From contig NZ_VITY01000024.1 in the NCBI RefSeq assembly GCF_007993935.1, positions 1 through 64,000 on the forward strand: a stretch of DNA of 64,000 bases, written 5' to 3'. How positions within the stretch are numbered: position 1 is the first letter of the stretch; every line of letters begins with the position of its first letter. The notes below the pieces were generated by a model. It was not told where the DNA came from. It was given only the letters and a program-made list of their open reading frames with translations, and searched no databases. This DNA is from Bradyrhizobium macuxiense (GTDB lineage Bacteria; Pseudomonadota; Alphaproteobacteria; Rhizobiales; Xanthobacteraceae). The translations under genes and the position numbers were made by a program. Shown piece after piece: positions 40,749 through 49,807 of the stretch.

Positions 40749-41690
40749 ATGACCGCTTTGCCCGCTCCCGCCACAACCCCGCGCCGCTCCCCGCTGCACT
40801 GGCTCAACAACCAGCCCTATCTGCTGCTCAGCCTGACGTCGCTGTTCTGGGCTGCCAATATCGTGCTGGCGCGGCATGTCGGCAGCCATGTGCCGCCGGT
40901 CACCCTGACCACGATCCGCTGGTTCGGCGTGTTCCTGATCCTGTTGCCGTTCGCCTGGCCGCACCTGAAAGAGGACTGGCCGAAGCTGCGCAGGGCGCTG
41001 CCGCTGATGCTGCTGCTCTCCGCGGTCGGCTTCGCGTTCAACAACGCGATCTCCTACTGGGCGATGCAATATACCGAGGCGCTCAACGCGCTGCTGATCC
41101 AGTCGGCCGGGCCGCTGTTCGTGGCGCTGTGGTCGCTGGTCCTGTTCGGCGTCCGGCTGACGCCGGCGCAGCTTGCCGGCATCGCGATCTCGCTGGCCGG
41201 CGTGCTGACCATCATCCTGCGCGGCGATTTCTCGGCGCTCGCCAGCATCAGCTTCAACCGGGGCGACATCATGTTCGGCGCCTCGCTGGTGTCGTTCGGA
41301 CTCTATTCGGCGCTGATCCCGCGGCGGCCGAAAATCCATCAGCTCTCGCTGATCTCGTTCACCACCTGCTGTGGTGCGTTGATGCTGTTGCCGGTGGCTG
41401 TCTGGGAATTCGCCAATGGCGTGACGCTGAAGCTCGACGTTCTGACCTTTGCCACGCTGGGCTACACGCTGATCTTCCCGTCCACGCTTGCCTATCTGTT
41501 CTTCAACCGCGGCGTCGCGCTGATCGGTCCGAACCGCGCGGCGCCGTTCTTCCATCTGGTGCCGGTGTTCGGCTCGGCGATGGCGATCCTGCTGCTCGGC
41601 GAGACGCTGGCGCCGTTCCATTTGATCGGCTACGCGCTGGTGCTCGCCGGCGTCATCATCGCCTCGCGGCAGGGGTCGGCGAAAACCTAG
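40749..41690 (+). CDS. DMT-superfamily transporter, EamA type, paralogue (313 aa)
   Basis: Clear paralogue of the protein at 34607-35536: both have NNQPYLLL/ANQPYLLL, PPVTL, FAW-HL-DWP, ALN-LL-QS, RGVxLIGxNRAAPFFHxVPVFG. Ten membrane helices and two EamA halves are visible. ATG at 40749 is chosen because it aligns with the paralogue; an upstream in-frame ATG at 40638 would add a poorly conserved leader. The end overlaps the convergent LysR gene by four bases. Substrate unknown. Confidence 0.9.
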   Translation: MTALPAPATTPRRSPLHWLNNQPYLLLSLTSLFWAANIVLARHVGSHVPPVTLTTIRWFGVFLILLPFAWPHLKEDWPKLRRALPLMLLLSAVGFAFNNAISYWAMQYTEALNALLIQSAGPLFVALWSLVLFGVRLTPAQLAGIAISLAGVLTIILRGDFSALASISFNRGDIMFGASLVSFGLYSALIPRRPKIHQLSLISFTTCCGALMLLPVAVWEFANGVTLKLDVLTFATLGYTLIFPSTLAYLFFNRGVALIGPNRAAPFFHLVPVFGSAMAILLLGETLAPFHLIGYALVLAGVIIASRQGSAKT

Positions 41691-42682
41691 CGGCGCGCGG
41701 CCGTCGCTGCCATTGCTCGATGCCCCTTCGGCCTCCCGACGGGAGCGTCAACCGGCAACGCTGTGCCTGGCTTCCTGCTCAGGCTGCCCGTAATGAAATC
41801 GATAAAGCTCCTCACTTTCGCCGGCACGTGGCTGCGCGAGGGATAGTAGACATAGAGCGGGAAACGCTCGTCGGACCAGTCCGGAAACAGCTCGATCAGC
41901 GCACCGCTCTTCAGGTGATCATCGAGCCCGATATCGATCACCTGCGCAATTCCGAAGCCGGCAAGGCAAGCGCCGAGCTTGGTTCCTGAATCGGTCACGG
42001 TGAGCCGCCCGTTGACCGCGACCGGCACGACTTCGCCGCCGCGCCAGAACTCCCAGTCGAAGGGACGCCCGGTCGCCGCGTCGATTGCATGGATGCACTG
42101 ATGCTCGCGGCTCGCCAGCTCCCGCGGATCGAGCGGCCGGCTGTGTCGTTCGAGATAGATCGGCGAGGCCACGGTGAGCACGCGCGCATCGAGCACGCGG
42201 CGCGCAATCAGCGCCGATGGCGTCGGCTCGCCGAAACGCACCGCCAGATCGAACCCGTCGCTGACCAGGTCGGCGATCCGGTCGCGGGTCTCGATGCGCA
42301 GCTCCATGCCCGGATTCTGCAACAGGAACTCGCTCAGCTTCGGCGACAGCACCATGCGGGAGAACAGCGGATCGACATTGACCCGCAGCCTGCCGCGGAC
42401 CGCATCGCGCGATTTCGAGGTCTCCGCCGCCGCCTCGCCGATCCCGGCCAGATGCGCGGCAACCCGCTCGACCAGCGCGCGTCCGTCCTCGGTGAGCTCG
42501 ACGGCGCGGCTCGTGCGGTGAACCAGCCGCGTGTCGAGGCGCGCCTCGAGCTTGGCGATCGCCTTGCTCACACCGGATTGGGTCATGCCGAGCCGTTCGG
42601 CGGCGCGGCCAAAACCGCGCGCATCCGCCAGCGCCGCGAGAACCACCAGGCCGCCAACCAGCCGGCCGTCAACTTCATCCAT
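41687..42682 (-). CDS. LysR-family transcriptional regulator (331 aa)
   Basis: The N-terminal winged helix-turn-helix is at residues about 12-70: LVVLAALADARGFGRAAERLGMTQSGVSKAIAKLEARLDTRLVHRTSRAVELTEDG. The remaining 250 residues are the periplasmic-binding-like effector domain (RGRLRVNVDPLFSRMVLSPKLSEF, FDLAVRFGEPTPSALIAR, GFGIAQVIDIGLDDHL). This is the AaeR/DmlR type that often regulates the divergent gene, here the small NTF2-like protein at 42817. ATG at 42682. Confidence 0.92.
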   Translation of the reverse strand: MDEVDGRLVGGLVVLAALADARGFGRAAERLGMTQSGVSKAIAKLEARLDTRLVHRTSRAVELTEDGRALVERVAAHLAGIGEAAAETSKSRDAVRGRLRVNVDPLFSRMVLSPKLSEFLLQNPGMELRIETRDRIADLVSDGFDLAVRFGEPTPSALIARRVLDARVLTVASPIYLERHSRPLDPRELASREHQCIHAIDAATGRPFDWEFWRGGEVVPVAVNGRLTVTDSGTKLGACLAGFGIAQVIDIGLDDHLKSGALIELFPDWSDERFPLYVYYPSRSHVPAKVRSFIDFITGSLSRKPGTALPVDAPVGRPKGHRAMAATAARR

Positions 42683-42816
42683 ACCGATGCCTCTCAGTCA
42701 TCCAAGAGATGACCGCCCAGTCGTAGCACTCCGCCACCATATCGGCCACTGTCGGCACAGATCACCGGTTCGATCCGGTGCGGCCACCACCACTTCATCG
42801 CCTCAAGGAGATTTGC

Positions 42817-43200
42817 ATGAGCGACATCCGGGCCATCGCATCTGCGATCGATGGATATTTCGACCTGATGTATGAGGTCGACGACAGCCGGTTCCGCGAC
42901 GTCTTCGCCGATGCCTCCATCGTGCACGGCATACGGGACGGCAAGCACACGGTGCGGTCGGCCGCGGAATTCCGCGACTTCATCCGCAGCCGTCCGTCGC
43001 CGGCATCGATGAAATCGCCACGCGATGAGGCCATTATCAGCATCGACCAGACCGCGCCCGACCTGGCCATCGCCAAGGTGCGCGTCAGGGCCGGCCAAAC
43101 CGGCTTCATCGACCATCTCGTGTTTCATCGGATCGACGGCAGGTGGCTCATCACCACCAAGGCTTTTCACGTCGCGCAGGTCTTCCCGGCGGGATCGTAG
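42817..43200 (+). CDS. NTF2-like (lumazine-binding-type) small protein (127 aa)
   Basis: Cone-shaped NTF2-fold domain: IASAIDGYFDLMYEVDDSRFRDVFADASIVHGI, EFRDFIRSRPSPASMK, LAIAKVRVRAGQTGFIDHLVFHRIDGRWLITTKAFHV. This matches the putative lumazine-binding branch (Lumazine_bd_2). Such proteins are either catalytically inactive binding proteins or small enzymes acting on hydrophobic substrates. AAGGAG precedes the ATG. Divergent from the LysR gene, the usual arrangement of a LysR regulator and its target. Confidence 0.82.
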   Translation: MSDIRAIASAIDGYFDLMYEVDDSRFRDVFADASIVHGIRDGKHTVRSAAEFRDFIRSRPSPASMKSPRDEAIISIDQTAPDLAIAKVRVRAGQTGFIDHLVFHRIDGRWLITTKAFHVAQVFPAGS

Positions 43201-43237
43201 CGTTCTGCCGGCGCGCCGGAGGAGTTCGTCGGCGGCT

Positions 43238-43272
43238 CAAAACGCAAATGCCCGGGCCAAGGCCCGGGCATC
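43238..43272 (-). terminator. Terminator of the MCP gene
   Basis: Eleven-base perfect stem ATGCCCGGGCC / GGCCCGGGCAT with a two-base loop (43248-43271), followed on the minus strand by TTTGCGTTTTG. It may also end the convergent NTF2-like gene. Confidence 0.78.
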
Positions 43273-43300
43273 GTGATGATGTCGATTGATCGCACCGGTC

Positions 43301-44986
43301 TTACGCCGCACGGACCTTCTGCAGGAACTCGTCGACCGCGTTGCGCAGCATGCCGGACTGGGTGTCGAGCTCGCGTGCATTCGACAGTACGTCACCCGCT
43401 GCGGTGCCGGTGGCGGCGGCTGCGGTGGTGACGCCGCCGATATGGGCGGAGATCTCGCTCGAGCCGGCCGCGACCTGCTGGATGTTGCGCGCGATTTCGC
43501 GCGTCGCATCGCCCTGCTGGTCGATCGCGGTCGAGATCGACGCCGTGATCTCGCTCATCTGCGCGATGGTCGCGGTGATGCCGCCGATCGATGTCACCGC
43601 CTCGCCGGTGGAAGCCTGCATCGCGGCGACCTGCGCCGAGATCTCCTCGGTCGCCTTCGCGGTCTGGTTGGCCAGCGCCTTCACCTCGGAGGCGACCACC
43701 GCGAAGCCGCGGCCGGATTCGCCGGCGCGTGCCGCCTCGATGGTGGCGTTGAGCGCGAGCAGGTTGGTCTGCGCCGCGATCGAATGGATCAGCTTGACCA
43801 CCTCGCCGATCTTCTCGGCACCGGTGGACAGCGCCTGCACGGTCGCGTTGGTGCGCTCGGCATCGGCGACCGCCTTGCTTGCTACCTCGCTGGAGCGCGC
43901 CACCTGGCGGGAGATTTCCGCAACCGAGCTGGAGAGCTCCTCGGCCGCCGCGGCGACGGTGCCGACATTGTTGGAGGCGCTGTCGGATGCAGCGCCGACG
44001 GTCGCGGCACGTGCGCTGGCGTCGCTGGCGGTTGCGGTCATCGACTGTGCCGTGGTCTGCATGCCGGCGGCGGCGGAAGCCACCGTGCGGACGATGCCGT
44101 TCACGCTGCGCTCGAAATCGCTCGCGATATTCTCCATCGCGTTGCGACGATCGGATGTGGCGCGCGCCTGCGTCTCGGCCTCGGCCTGCTCGAGGCCGCG
44201 GATGCGGATCGCATTGTCCTTGAAGATCTGAACGGTCGCCGCCATCCCGCCGACCTCATCGCCGCGGCCGACGCCGGGGATGTCGCCGTCGAGCTTGCCG
44301 TCCGCAATGTCGCGCATGCGGCCGCCGAGCAGATTGAGCGGCCGCGAGATGCTGCGGCCGATCAGCCAGGCGACCGAGCCGGAAATGATGCCGATGCCGA
44401 GGATCGCAAGGCCGAGCAGCCAGGCGATCGGCCGCATCTTGGCGTCGATATCCTCGAGATAGGCGCCGGTGCCGAGATACATGTCGAAGCCGGGGACTGC
44501 GACGGCATAGCCGAGCTTGTGGATCGGAGTCTCCTGGCCGGGCTTCACATAATCATAGAACAGCAGGATCTCACCCTTGGCCTTCACGCCGTCCATCAGT
44601 TCCTGCGAGAGCTTGCGGCCATTGGTCACGACGTCCATGCGGTTGGTTCCGACCTGCTTCGGATCGGGCGCCAGCACCGTGATGCCGTTATAGTCGGTGC
44701 CGAACAGATAGCCGGCGCCGTTGTCATAGGTCATGGAGTTGGCGCGCTTGCCGAACTCGGCCAGCGCAGCCTCCTTGGTCATCTTGCCGGCATCGACTTC
44801 CTTCTTCAGGCCCGCCGCCATGTTCTTCGCCATCTCGACGATGGCCTTGGCCTGGTCGATGCGAGCATTTGTCATCTCACGCTGCATCAAATGACCGGCG
44901 AGAATGCCGGCCGTGCACAGACCAAGGAGGGTCACCCCCACGAGAATGCCGAGCTTGGGGGTGATCTTCAGATTTGACAGCTTCAC
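43301..44986 (-). CDS. Methyl-accepting chemotaxis protein with Cache sensor (561 aa)
   Basis: Transmembrane chemoreceptor. N-terminal helix (LGILVGVTLLGLCTAGILAG), a periplasmic sCache_2-type sensor domain (YDNGAGYLFGTDYNGITVLAPDP, GKLSQELMDGVKAKGEI-like, YDYVKPGQETPIHKLGYAVAVPGFD), second helix (WLLGLAILGIGIISGSVAWLIG), HAMP domain (SISRPLNLLGGRMRDIADGKL) and a long MA signalling domain with the hairpin tip IHSIAAQTNLLALNATIEAARAGESGRGFAVVASEVKALA. GTG at 44986 with GGAG upstream is preferred to an upstream codon. It sits far from the flagellar block and ligand specificity is unknown. Confidence 0.93.
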   Translation of the reverse strand: MKLSNLKITPKLGILVGVTLLGLCTAGILAGHLMQREMTNARIDQAKAIVEMAKNMAAGLKKEVDAGKMTKEAALAEFGKRANSMTYDNGAGYLFGTDYNGITVLAPDPKQVGTNRMDVVTNGRKLSQELMDGVKAKGEILLFYDYVKPGQETPIHKLGYAVAVPGFDMYLGTGAYLEDIDAKMRPIAWLLGLAILGIGIISGSVAWLIGRSISRPLNLLGGRMRDIADGKLDGDIPGVGRGDEVGGMAATVQIFKDNAIRIRGLEQAEAETQARATSDRRNAMENIASDFERSVNGIVRTVASAAAGMQTTAQSMTATASDASARAATVGAASDSASNNVGTVAAAAEELSSSVAEISRQVARSSEVASKAVADAERTNATVQALSTGAEKIGEVVKLIHSIAAQTNLLALNATIEAARAGESGRGFAVVASEVKALANQTAKATEEISAQVAAMQASTGEAVTSIGGITATIAQMSEITASISTAIDQQGDATREIARNIQQVAAGSSEISAHIGGVTTAAAATGTAAGDVLSNARELDTQSGMLRNAVDEFLQKVRAA

Positions 44987-45265
44987 GGGGATCTCCAGAA
45001 GAGGCGGGGAACGCGACGCGATTGGCGGATTGATTCCGCTCACCGTAATGTGAGACCCTTTACCTGATGGTTACGGTGGTTCCCCGTAGTAGCCCGGAGA
45101 ATCGGGCCGCGCACCAACCGGCAATTGTGGAGAGGACCACCCGGCTCGCGTACAAGTAGGCGAAAGCGACCAAGCAAGCCGCGCTCGGAGAAGCAAGAAG
45201 ATCAAGAAGCAAACCCAGCAAGAAGCAACAATCAAGAACAGAAGACCTCACATCGGGAGCAGACA

Positions 45266-46309
45266 ATGTCGAAATTCAGGGTGGTGACGCCGAAGGGCGC
45301 AAGCTTCACGGTCGCCGGCGGCGGCTACGACTATGAGCGCGAGGCGCTCGATCCGATCGGCGCCGAGATCGTCGAGGCGCCGGCCAACGAGGCCGAGTTC
45401 ATCGCCGCGGCAAAGACCGCGGACGCGATCTACGCCAAGGGCATGCCGATCACCAAAGCGGTGATCGACGCACTCGAGAACTGCAAGGTGATCACGCTCG
45501 GCAGCGTCGGCGTCGACTCGGTCGACGTGAAGGCGGCGACCGCGCGCGGCATCCCGGTCACCAACATCCCCGACACCTTCATCGAGGAGGTTGCCGACCA
45601 CGCCATGATGCTGCTGCTCGCAGGCTTCCGCCGCCTGATCGAGCAGGACAAGATGGTGCGCAGCGGCCGCTGGGCCGAGGGCCGCCCGGCCCTCTTGAAG
45701 ATTCCGCGGCTGATGGGCCAGACCCTCGGCTTCATCTCGTTCGGCCGCGTCGCCCGCGCGGTGGCCAAGCGCGCGGCGCCGTTCGGTCTTCGCATGATGG
45801 CCTACGATCCCTTTATCCAGGAAACGCTGATGTACGACCACGGCGTGATTCCCTCGACGCTGTCGGAGGTGCTGTCGCAGTCGGACTTCGTCTCGATGCA
45901 CGCCCCGGCGCGTCCCGAAGTGCACCACATGCTGACCGAGAAGCATTTTCGCCAGATGAAAAAGTCGGCGATCTTCATCAACACCGGCCGCGGCGCCACC
46001 GTCGACGAGGAGTCGCTGATCAAGGCGTTGCAGGAGGGCTGGATCGCTCACGCCGCGCTCGACGTGCTGGAAAAGGAGCCGCCGTCGCACAACAATCCGA
46101 TGCTCGGGATGGACAATGTTACCTTGACCGCCCACGTCGCCTCGGCATCGGCACGTTTTGACGAGGCGCGCAAGCGCCGGGTGGGCTACGAATTGTCACT
46201 AGTGCTGCAAGGCATGTGGCCGGTAAGCTGCGTCAACCCGTCGGTGCTGCAGAACACCGCGCTGCGCCGCTGGCAGCCCGTCAGCATGGATCGCGGTCCG
46301 AACAGCTGA
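45266..46309 (+). CDS. D-2-hydroxyacid dehydrogenase, CtBP-like (347 aa)
   Basis: NAD(P)-dependent oxidoreductase of the D-isomer-specific 2-hydroxyacid family. It has GSVGVDSVDVKAATARGIPVTNIPD, a nucleotide-binding region GQTLGFISFGRVARAVAKRAAPFGLRMMAYDPF in which the usual GxGxxG reads SFGRVA, catalytic Arg in NTGRGATVDEESLIKALQEG, Glu in VLEKEPP and His in LTAHVASAS. ATG at 45266 follows GGGAGC and a purine-rich leader. First gene of a cluster with a binding protein and two permeases, so its substrate may derive from the imported sugar acid or polyol; that is inference. Confidence 0.88.
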   Translation: MSKFRVVTPKGASFTVAGGGYDYEREALDPIGAEIVEAPANEAEFIAAAKTADAIYAKGMPITKAVIDALENCKVITLGSVGVDSVDVKAATARGIPVTNIPDTFIEEVADHAMMLLLAGFRRLIEQDKMVRSGRWAEGRPALLKIPRLMGQTLGFISFGRVARAVAKRAAPFGLRMMAYDPFIQETLMYDHGVIPSTLSEVLSQSDFVSMHAPARPEVHHMLTEKHFRQMKKSAIFINTGRGATVDEESLIKALQEGWIAHAALDVLEKEPPSHNNPMLGMDNVTLTAHVASASARFDEARKRRVGYELSLVLQGMWPVSCVNPSVLQNTALRRWQPVSMDRGPNS

Positions 46310-46461
46310 GGCGGGATTGCGCTTGTCGCGCGGAGGCCCGCTCGGTGCGGGCTTTTCGCGCGGCGGCATGCCGAGACCACAAGATGCTTCACCGGCGGCC
46401 AACGCCGGGGAGCAACAACAACGAAACAAAGCAAAACAATAAGAACGGGAGTGCGAACGAC

Positions 46462-47808
46462 ATGAAGTACGAGATCACGCGTCGCGACGCGCTGGCGCTG
46501 GGGGCATCCGCGGCAGCACTGGCCGTCACCGGCGTTTCGGCGCAGGAGGCGTCGAAGGTCAAGGCTGCCGACGTGGCGGCGCCGTCGCTGCCGATCGAGA
46601 AGGGCGCGACCCTGCGTATGCTGCGGCCGGTGCGCTTCGTGCAGGCCGACGAAGACGTGTTCCGCGCCAATGCCAAGCGTTTCACCGACAAGACCGGCGT
46701 CGAGGTCAAGGTCGACTTCGTCGGCTGGGAAGACATCAATCAACAGACCGCGGTGACCTCGAACTCCGGCGCCGGCCCCGACATCATCATCGGCTTTGGC
46801 GACGCGCCGCATATCTATATCGACAAGCTGATCGAACTGACCGACGTCGCCGATTATCTCGACAAGCGCTACGGCGGATGGCTCACGCTGGCAAAGCGCT
46901 ACGGCATGCGCTCGAAGTCGAAGAGCTGGATCGGCCTGCCGTTCGGCGCCTCCGGCGGCCCGCTGGTCTACCGCAAGTCGCTGGTCAACGCGGCCGGCTT
47001 CGACAAGGTGCCGGAAGACCACGCCGGCATTCTCGAGCTCTGCAAGAAATTGAAGGCGGCCGGCAAGCCGGCGGGCTTCGCGCTCGGCAACGCGGTCGGC
47101 GACGGCAACGGCTTCGCCAACTGGCTGTTGTGGTCGCACAACGCCGCGCTGCTGGATGAGGAAGGCAACATCATCATCAACAGCAAGGAGACGATCGCCG
47201 CGCTGAAATATCTGAAGGAGCTCTATCCGACCTTCATCGCCGGCACGCCGTCCTGGAACGACGTCTCCAACAACCGCGCCTACTCGTCGCAGGAAATCGG
47301 CCTGACCGCCAATGGCGTCTCGCTGTACTTCTCGCTGAAGAACGATCCCGCCACCAAGGCCGTGGCCGACGACACCGAGCATCAGTTCCTGCCGAAGGGA
47401 CTGGCGTCGACCTCGCCGATGTCGGGCCTGACCCTGAACGCGATGGCGTTCAAGCACAGCCCGTATCCCAATGCGGCGAAGGCGTTCCTGCAGTTCATGC
47501 TGGAGAAGGAGCAGTACGAGCCGTGGCTCAACGCCAACTCCGGCTACTGGTCGCAGCCGCTCGCGGCCTACGCCGACGCTGCGGTGTGGTCGGGCGATCC
47601 CAAGGTCTCGATCTTCAAGGAGACGATGAAAAGCGCCTATTACAACGGCTACAAGGGACCGATCTCGACCGCGACCGGTGCCGTCACCGCCGACTACGTG
47701 CTGGTGCAGATGTGCGCCTCTGTTGCGACCGATGCGGCAACGCCCGAGGCCGCCGCCGCGGAAGCCGAGCAGCGCGCCAAGCGGTACTTCCGCCGGCAGA
47801 ACCGGTGA
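46462..47808 (+). CDS. ABC importer substrate-binding protein, Tat signal (448 aa)
   Basis: Periplasmic binding protein of the sugar-type (SBP_bac_1) family. N-terminus MKYEITRRDALALGASAAAL carries a twin-arginine signal (TRRDAL). Mature blocks are LRMLRPVRFVQADEDVFRANAKRFTDKTGVEVKVDFVGWEDI, GPDIIIGFGDAPHIY, SKSWIGLPFGASGGPLVYRKSLVNAAGFD, NRAYSSQEIGLTANG and MLEKEQYEPWLNANSGYWSQPL. Ligand unknown; monosaccharides or polyols are likely. It lies between the dehydrogenase and the two permease genes and is the only secreted member. A family B repeat separates it from the permeases. Confidence 0.9.
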   Translation: MKYEITRRDALALGASAAALAVTGVSAQEASKVKAADVAAPSLPIEKGATLRMLRPVRFVQADEDVFRANAKRFTDKTGVEVKVDFVGWEDINQQTAVTSNSGAGPDIIIGFGDAPHIYIDKLIELTDVADYLDKRYGGWLTLAKRYGMRSKSKSWIGLPFGASGGPLVYRKSLVNAAGFDKVPEDHAGILELCKKLKAAGKPAGFALGNAVGDGNGFANWLLWSHNAALLDEEGNIIINSKETIAALKYLKELYPTFIAGTPSWNDVSNNRAYSSQEIGLTANGVSLYFSLKNDPATKAVADDTEHQFLPKGLASTSPMSGLTLNAMAFKHSPYPNAAKAFLQFMLEKEQYEPWLNANSGYWSQPLAAYADAAVWSGDPKVSIFKETMKSAYYNGYKGPISTATGAVTADYVLVQMCASVATDAATPEAAAAEAEQRAKRYFRRQNR

Positions 47809-47841
47809 CGGCGGTCATTGAACTGCGAAACTTAAATCAAC

Positions 47842-47924
47842 CGTCATTGCGAGCGAAGCGAAGCAATCCATAGCGCCACAAAGGAGAAATGGATTGCTTC
47901 GTCGCTTCGCTCCTCGCAATGACG
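47842..47924. repeat. Palindromic repeat family B copy 3, inside the ABC operon
   Basis: CGTCATTGCGAGCGAAGCGAAGCAATCCAT... and the inverted end ...ATGGATTGCTTCGTCGCTTCGCTCCTCGCAATGACG. It occupies nearly the whole gap between the binding-protein gene and the first permease gene. The hairpin could stabilise or attenuate the upstream transcript and so set a binding-protein excess. Confidence 0.88.
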
Positions 47925-47940
47925 ACAAGACGAGCATTCA

Positions 47941-48897
47941 ATGTCCGTAACCACCCTTCCTTCACGCGGCGCGACGCTTCGCCAGCCCGGCTGGCTCGCG
48001 CGCCTGTTCGACTACAAGCCGTTCCTGATCGTGATGTGCCTGGCGCCCGCGATCGGCCTGCTGCTGGTGTTCCTCACCTATCCGCTCGGCCTCGGCATCT
48101 GGCTCGCCTTCACCGACACCACGATCGGCCAGCGCGGCATCTATATCGGGCTGGAGAACTTCCAGTATCTGCTCAAGGATCCCCTGTGGTGGAACGCGGT
48201 GTTCTACTCGATCTTCTACACCGCGGTCGCAACCTTCGGGAAGTTCGCGCTCGGCTTCTGGCTGGCGCTCTTGCTCAACAACCATTTCCCGTTCAAGAGC
48301 CTGATCCGCGCCATCGTGCTGTTGCCGTGGATCGTGCCGACAGTGCTGTCCGCCCTGGCGTTCTGGTGGATCTACGATCCGCAGTTCTCGATCATCTCCT
48401 ATCTCCTGGTCGACGTGCTGCACCTGCGCGACAGCAATGTCGACTTCCTCGGCTCGCCCTGGCCGGCGCGGTTCTCGTTGATCGCGGCCAACATCTGGCG
48501 CGGCATCCCGTTCGTTGCGATCTCGCTGCTGGCCGGGCTGCAGACCATCTCGCCTTCGCTCTATGAGGCGGCGATGCTCGACGGCGCCACCTCCTGGCAG
48601 CGCTTCCGCTACATCACCTTCCCGATGATGATGCCGATCCTGGCGATCGTGATGACGTTCTCGATCATCTTCACCTTCACCGATTTCCAGCTGGTCTACG
48701 CCATCACCCGCGGCGGCCCGGTCAACTCGACCCATCTGCTTGCGACCTTGGCGTTCCAGCGCGGCATCGCCGGCGGCGAGCTCGGCGAGGGCGCGGCGAT
48801 CGCGGTCTCGATGATCCCGTTCCTGGTGTTCGCGACATTGTTCAGCTACTTCGGCCTCGCCCGCCGCAAATGGCAGCAGGGAGAAGCCAATGACTGA
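47941..48897 (+). CDS. ABC sugar-type permease 1, MalF/UgpA-like (318 aa)
   Basis: BPD_transp_1 inner-membrane permease of the CUT1 type, six helices (KPFLIVMCLAPAIGLLLVFLTYPLGLG first). The EAA-type loop reads EAAMLDGATSWQRFRYITFPMMMPI. The N-terminal half contains GLENFQYLLKDPLWWNAVFYSIFYTAVATFGKF, typical for this subfamily. It overlaps the second permease gene by eight bases. No ATPase gene follows; a shared MsmK/UgpC-type ATPase from elsewhere would be needed. Confidence 0.9.
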   Translation: MSVTTLPSRGATLRQPGWLARLFDYKPFLIVMCLAPAIGLLLVFLTYPLGLGIWLAFTDTTIGQRGIYIGLENFQYLLKDPLWWNAVFYSIFYTAVATFGKFALGFWLALLLNNHFPFKSLIRAIVLLPWIVPTVLSALAFWWIYDPQFSIISYLLVDVLHLRDSNVDFLGSPWPARFSLIAANIWRGIPFVAISLLAGLQTISPSLYEAAMLDGATSWQRFRYITFPMMMPILAIVMTFSIIFTFTDFQLVYAITRGGPVNSTHLLATLAFQRGIAGGELGEGAAIAVSMIPFLVFATLFSYFGLARRKWQQGEAND

Positions 48898-49783
48898 CGT
48901 TGCAGCCCAATCCAACGTCGCGAGCGCCACGCCCGACACGATGGCGTGGGACAGCCGCGCCCGGCGCGTGGTGATGATCTATCTGCCGCTCGCCTGCTTC
49001 ATCCTGATCCTGCTGTTCCCGTTCTACTGGATGGCGATCACCTCGTTCAAACCGAACGCGGAGCTCTTGAACTACAAGGAGCACAATCCGTTCTGGATCA
49101 CCTCGCCGACGCTCGCGCATGTCAAGCATCTCCTGTTCGACACCTCGTATCCGCGCTGGCTGAAGACCACCATGCTGGTCGCGATCGGCTCGACCTTCCT
49201 GTCGCTGTTCGCCTCGACGCTCGCCGCCTACGCGATCGAGCGGCTGCGCTTCCGCGGCAGCCCCTATGTCGGGCTCGGCATCTACCTCGCCTATCTGGTG
49301 CCGCCGTCGATCCTGTTCATTCCGCTCGCCACCGTGATCGTGCAGTTCGGCCTGTTCGATTCACCGCTGGCGCTGATCCTGGTCTATCCGACCTTCCTGG
49401 TGCCGTTCTGCACCTGGCTCTTGATCGGCTATTTCAAGTCGATCCCCTACGAGCTCGAGGAATGCGCGCTGGTCGACGGCGCGACGCGGCTGCAGATCCT
49501 GTGGCGGATCACGCTGCCGCTCGCGGTGCCCGGCCTGATCTCGGCCGGCATCTTCTCCTTCACGCTGTCCTGGAACGAGTTCATCTACGCACTCGCCTTC
49601 ATCCAGAGCGGCGCCAACAAGACCGTGCCGGTCGCAATCCTGACCGAGCTTGTCACCGGCGACGTCTACCAATGGGGCGCGCTGATGGCCGGCTCGCTGC
49701 TCGGCTCGCTGCCGGTCGCGCTGTTCTACTCGCTGTTCGTCGACTACTACGTATCGTCGCTGACCGGCGCGGTGAAGGAGTAG
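48890..49783 (+). CDS. ABC sugar-type permease 2, MalG/UgpE-like (297 aa)
   Basis: Second permease of the CUT1 importer. Six hydrophobic segments are seen (LPLACFILILLFPFYWMAI first). The EAA loop is EECALVDGATRLQILWRITLPLAVPGLI. The end is VDYYVSSLTGAVKE. The start ATG at 48890 lies within the end of the first permease gene, a coupling typical of paired permeases. This is the last gene of the cluster, and no nucleotide-binding subunit gene is found within the next 10 kb. Confidence 0.9.
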   Translation: MTDVAAQSNVASATPDTMAWDSRARRVVMIYLPLACFILILLFPFYWMAITSFKPNAELLNYKEHNPFWITSPTLAHVKHLLFDTSYPRWLKTTMLVAIGSTFLSLFASTLAAYAIERLRFRGSPYVGLGIYLAYLVPPSILFIPLATVIVQFGLFDSPLALILVYPTFLVPFCTWLLIGYFKSIPYELEECALVDGATRLQILWRITLPLAVPGLISAGIFSFTLSWNEFIYALAFIQSGANKTVPVAILTELVTGDVYQWGALMAGSLLGSLPVALFYSLFVDYYVSSLTGAVKE

Positions 49784-49807
49784 CTGAGCTTGCGGTGAAG
49801 GCCTCCG

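Noticed and set aside
43286..44977. Plus-strand open frame of about 560 codons opposite the MCP gene
   Set aside because: The MCP on the other strand has complete Cache, HAMP and MA domains. The antisense frame is composition-driven (His/Arg/Asp/Leu-rich) and has no recognisable domain.
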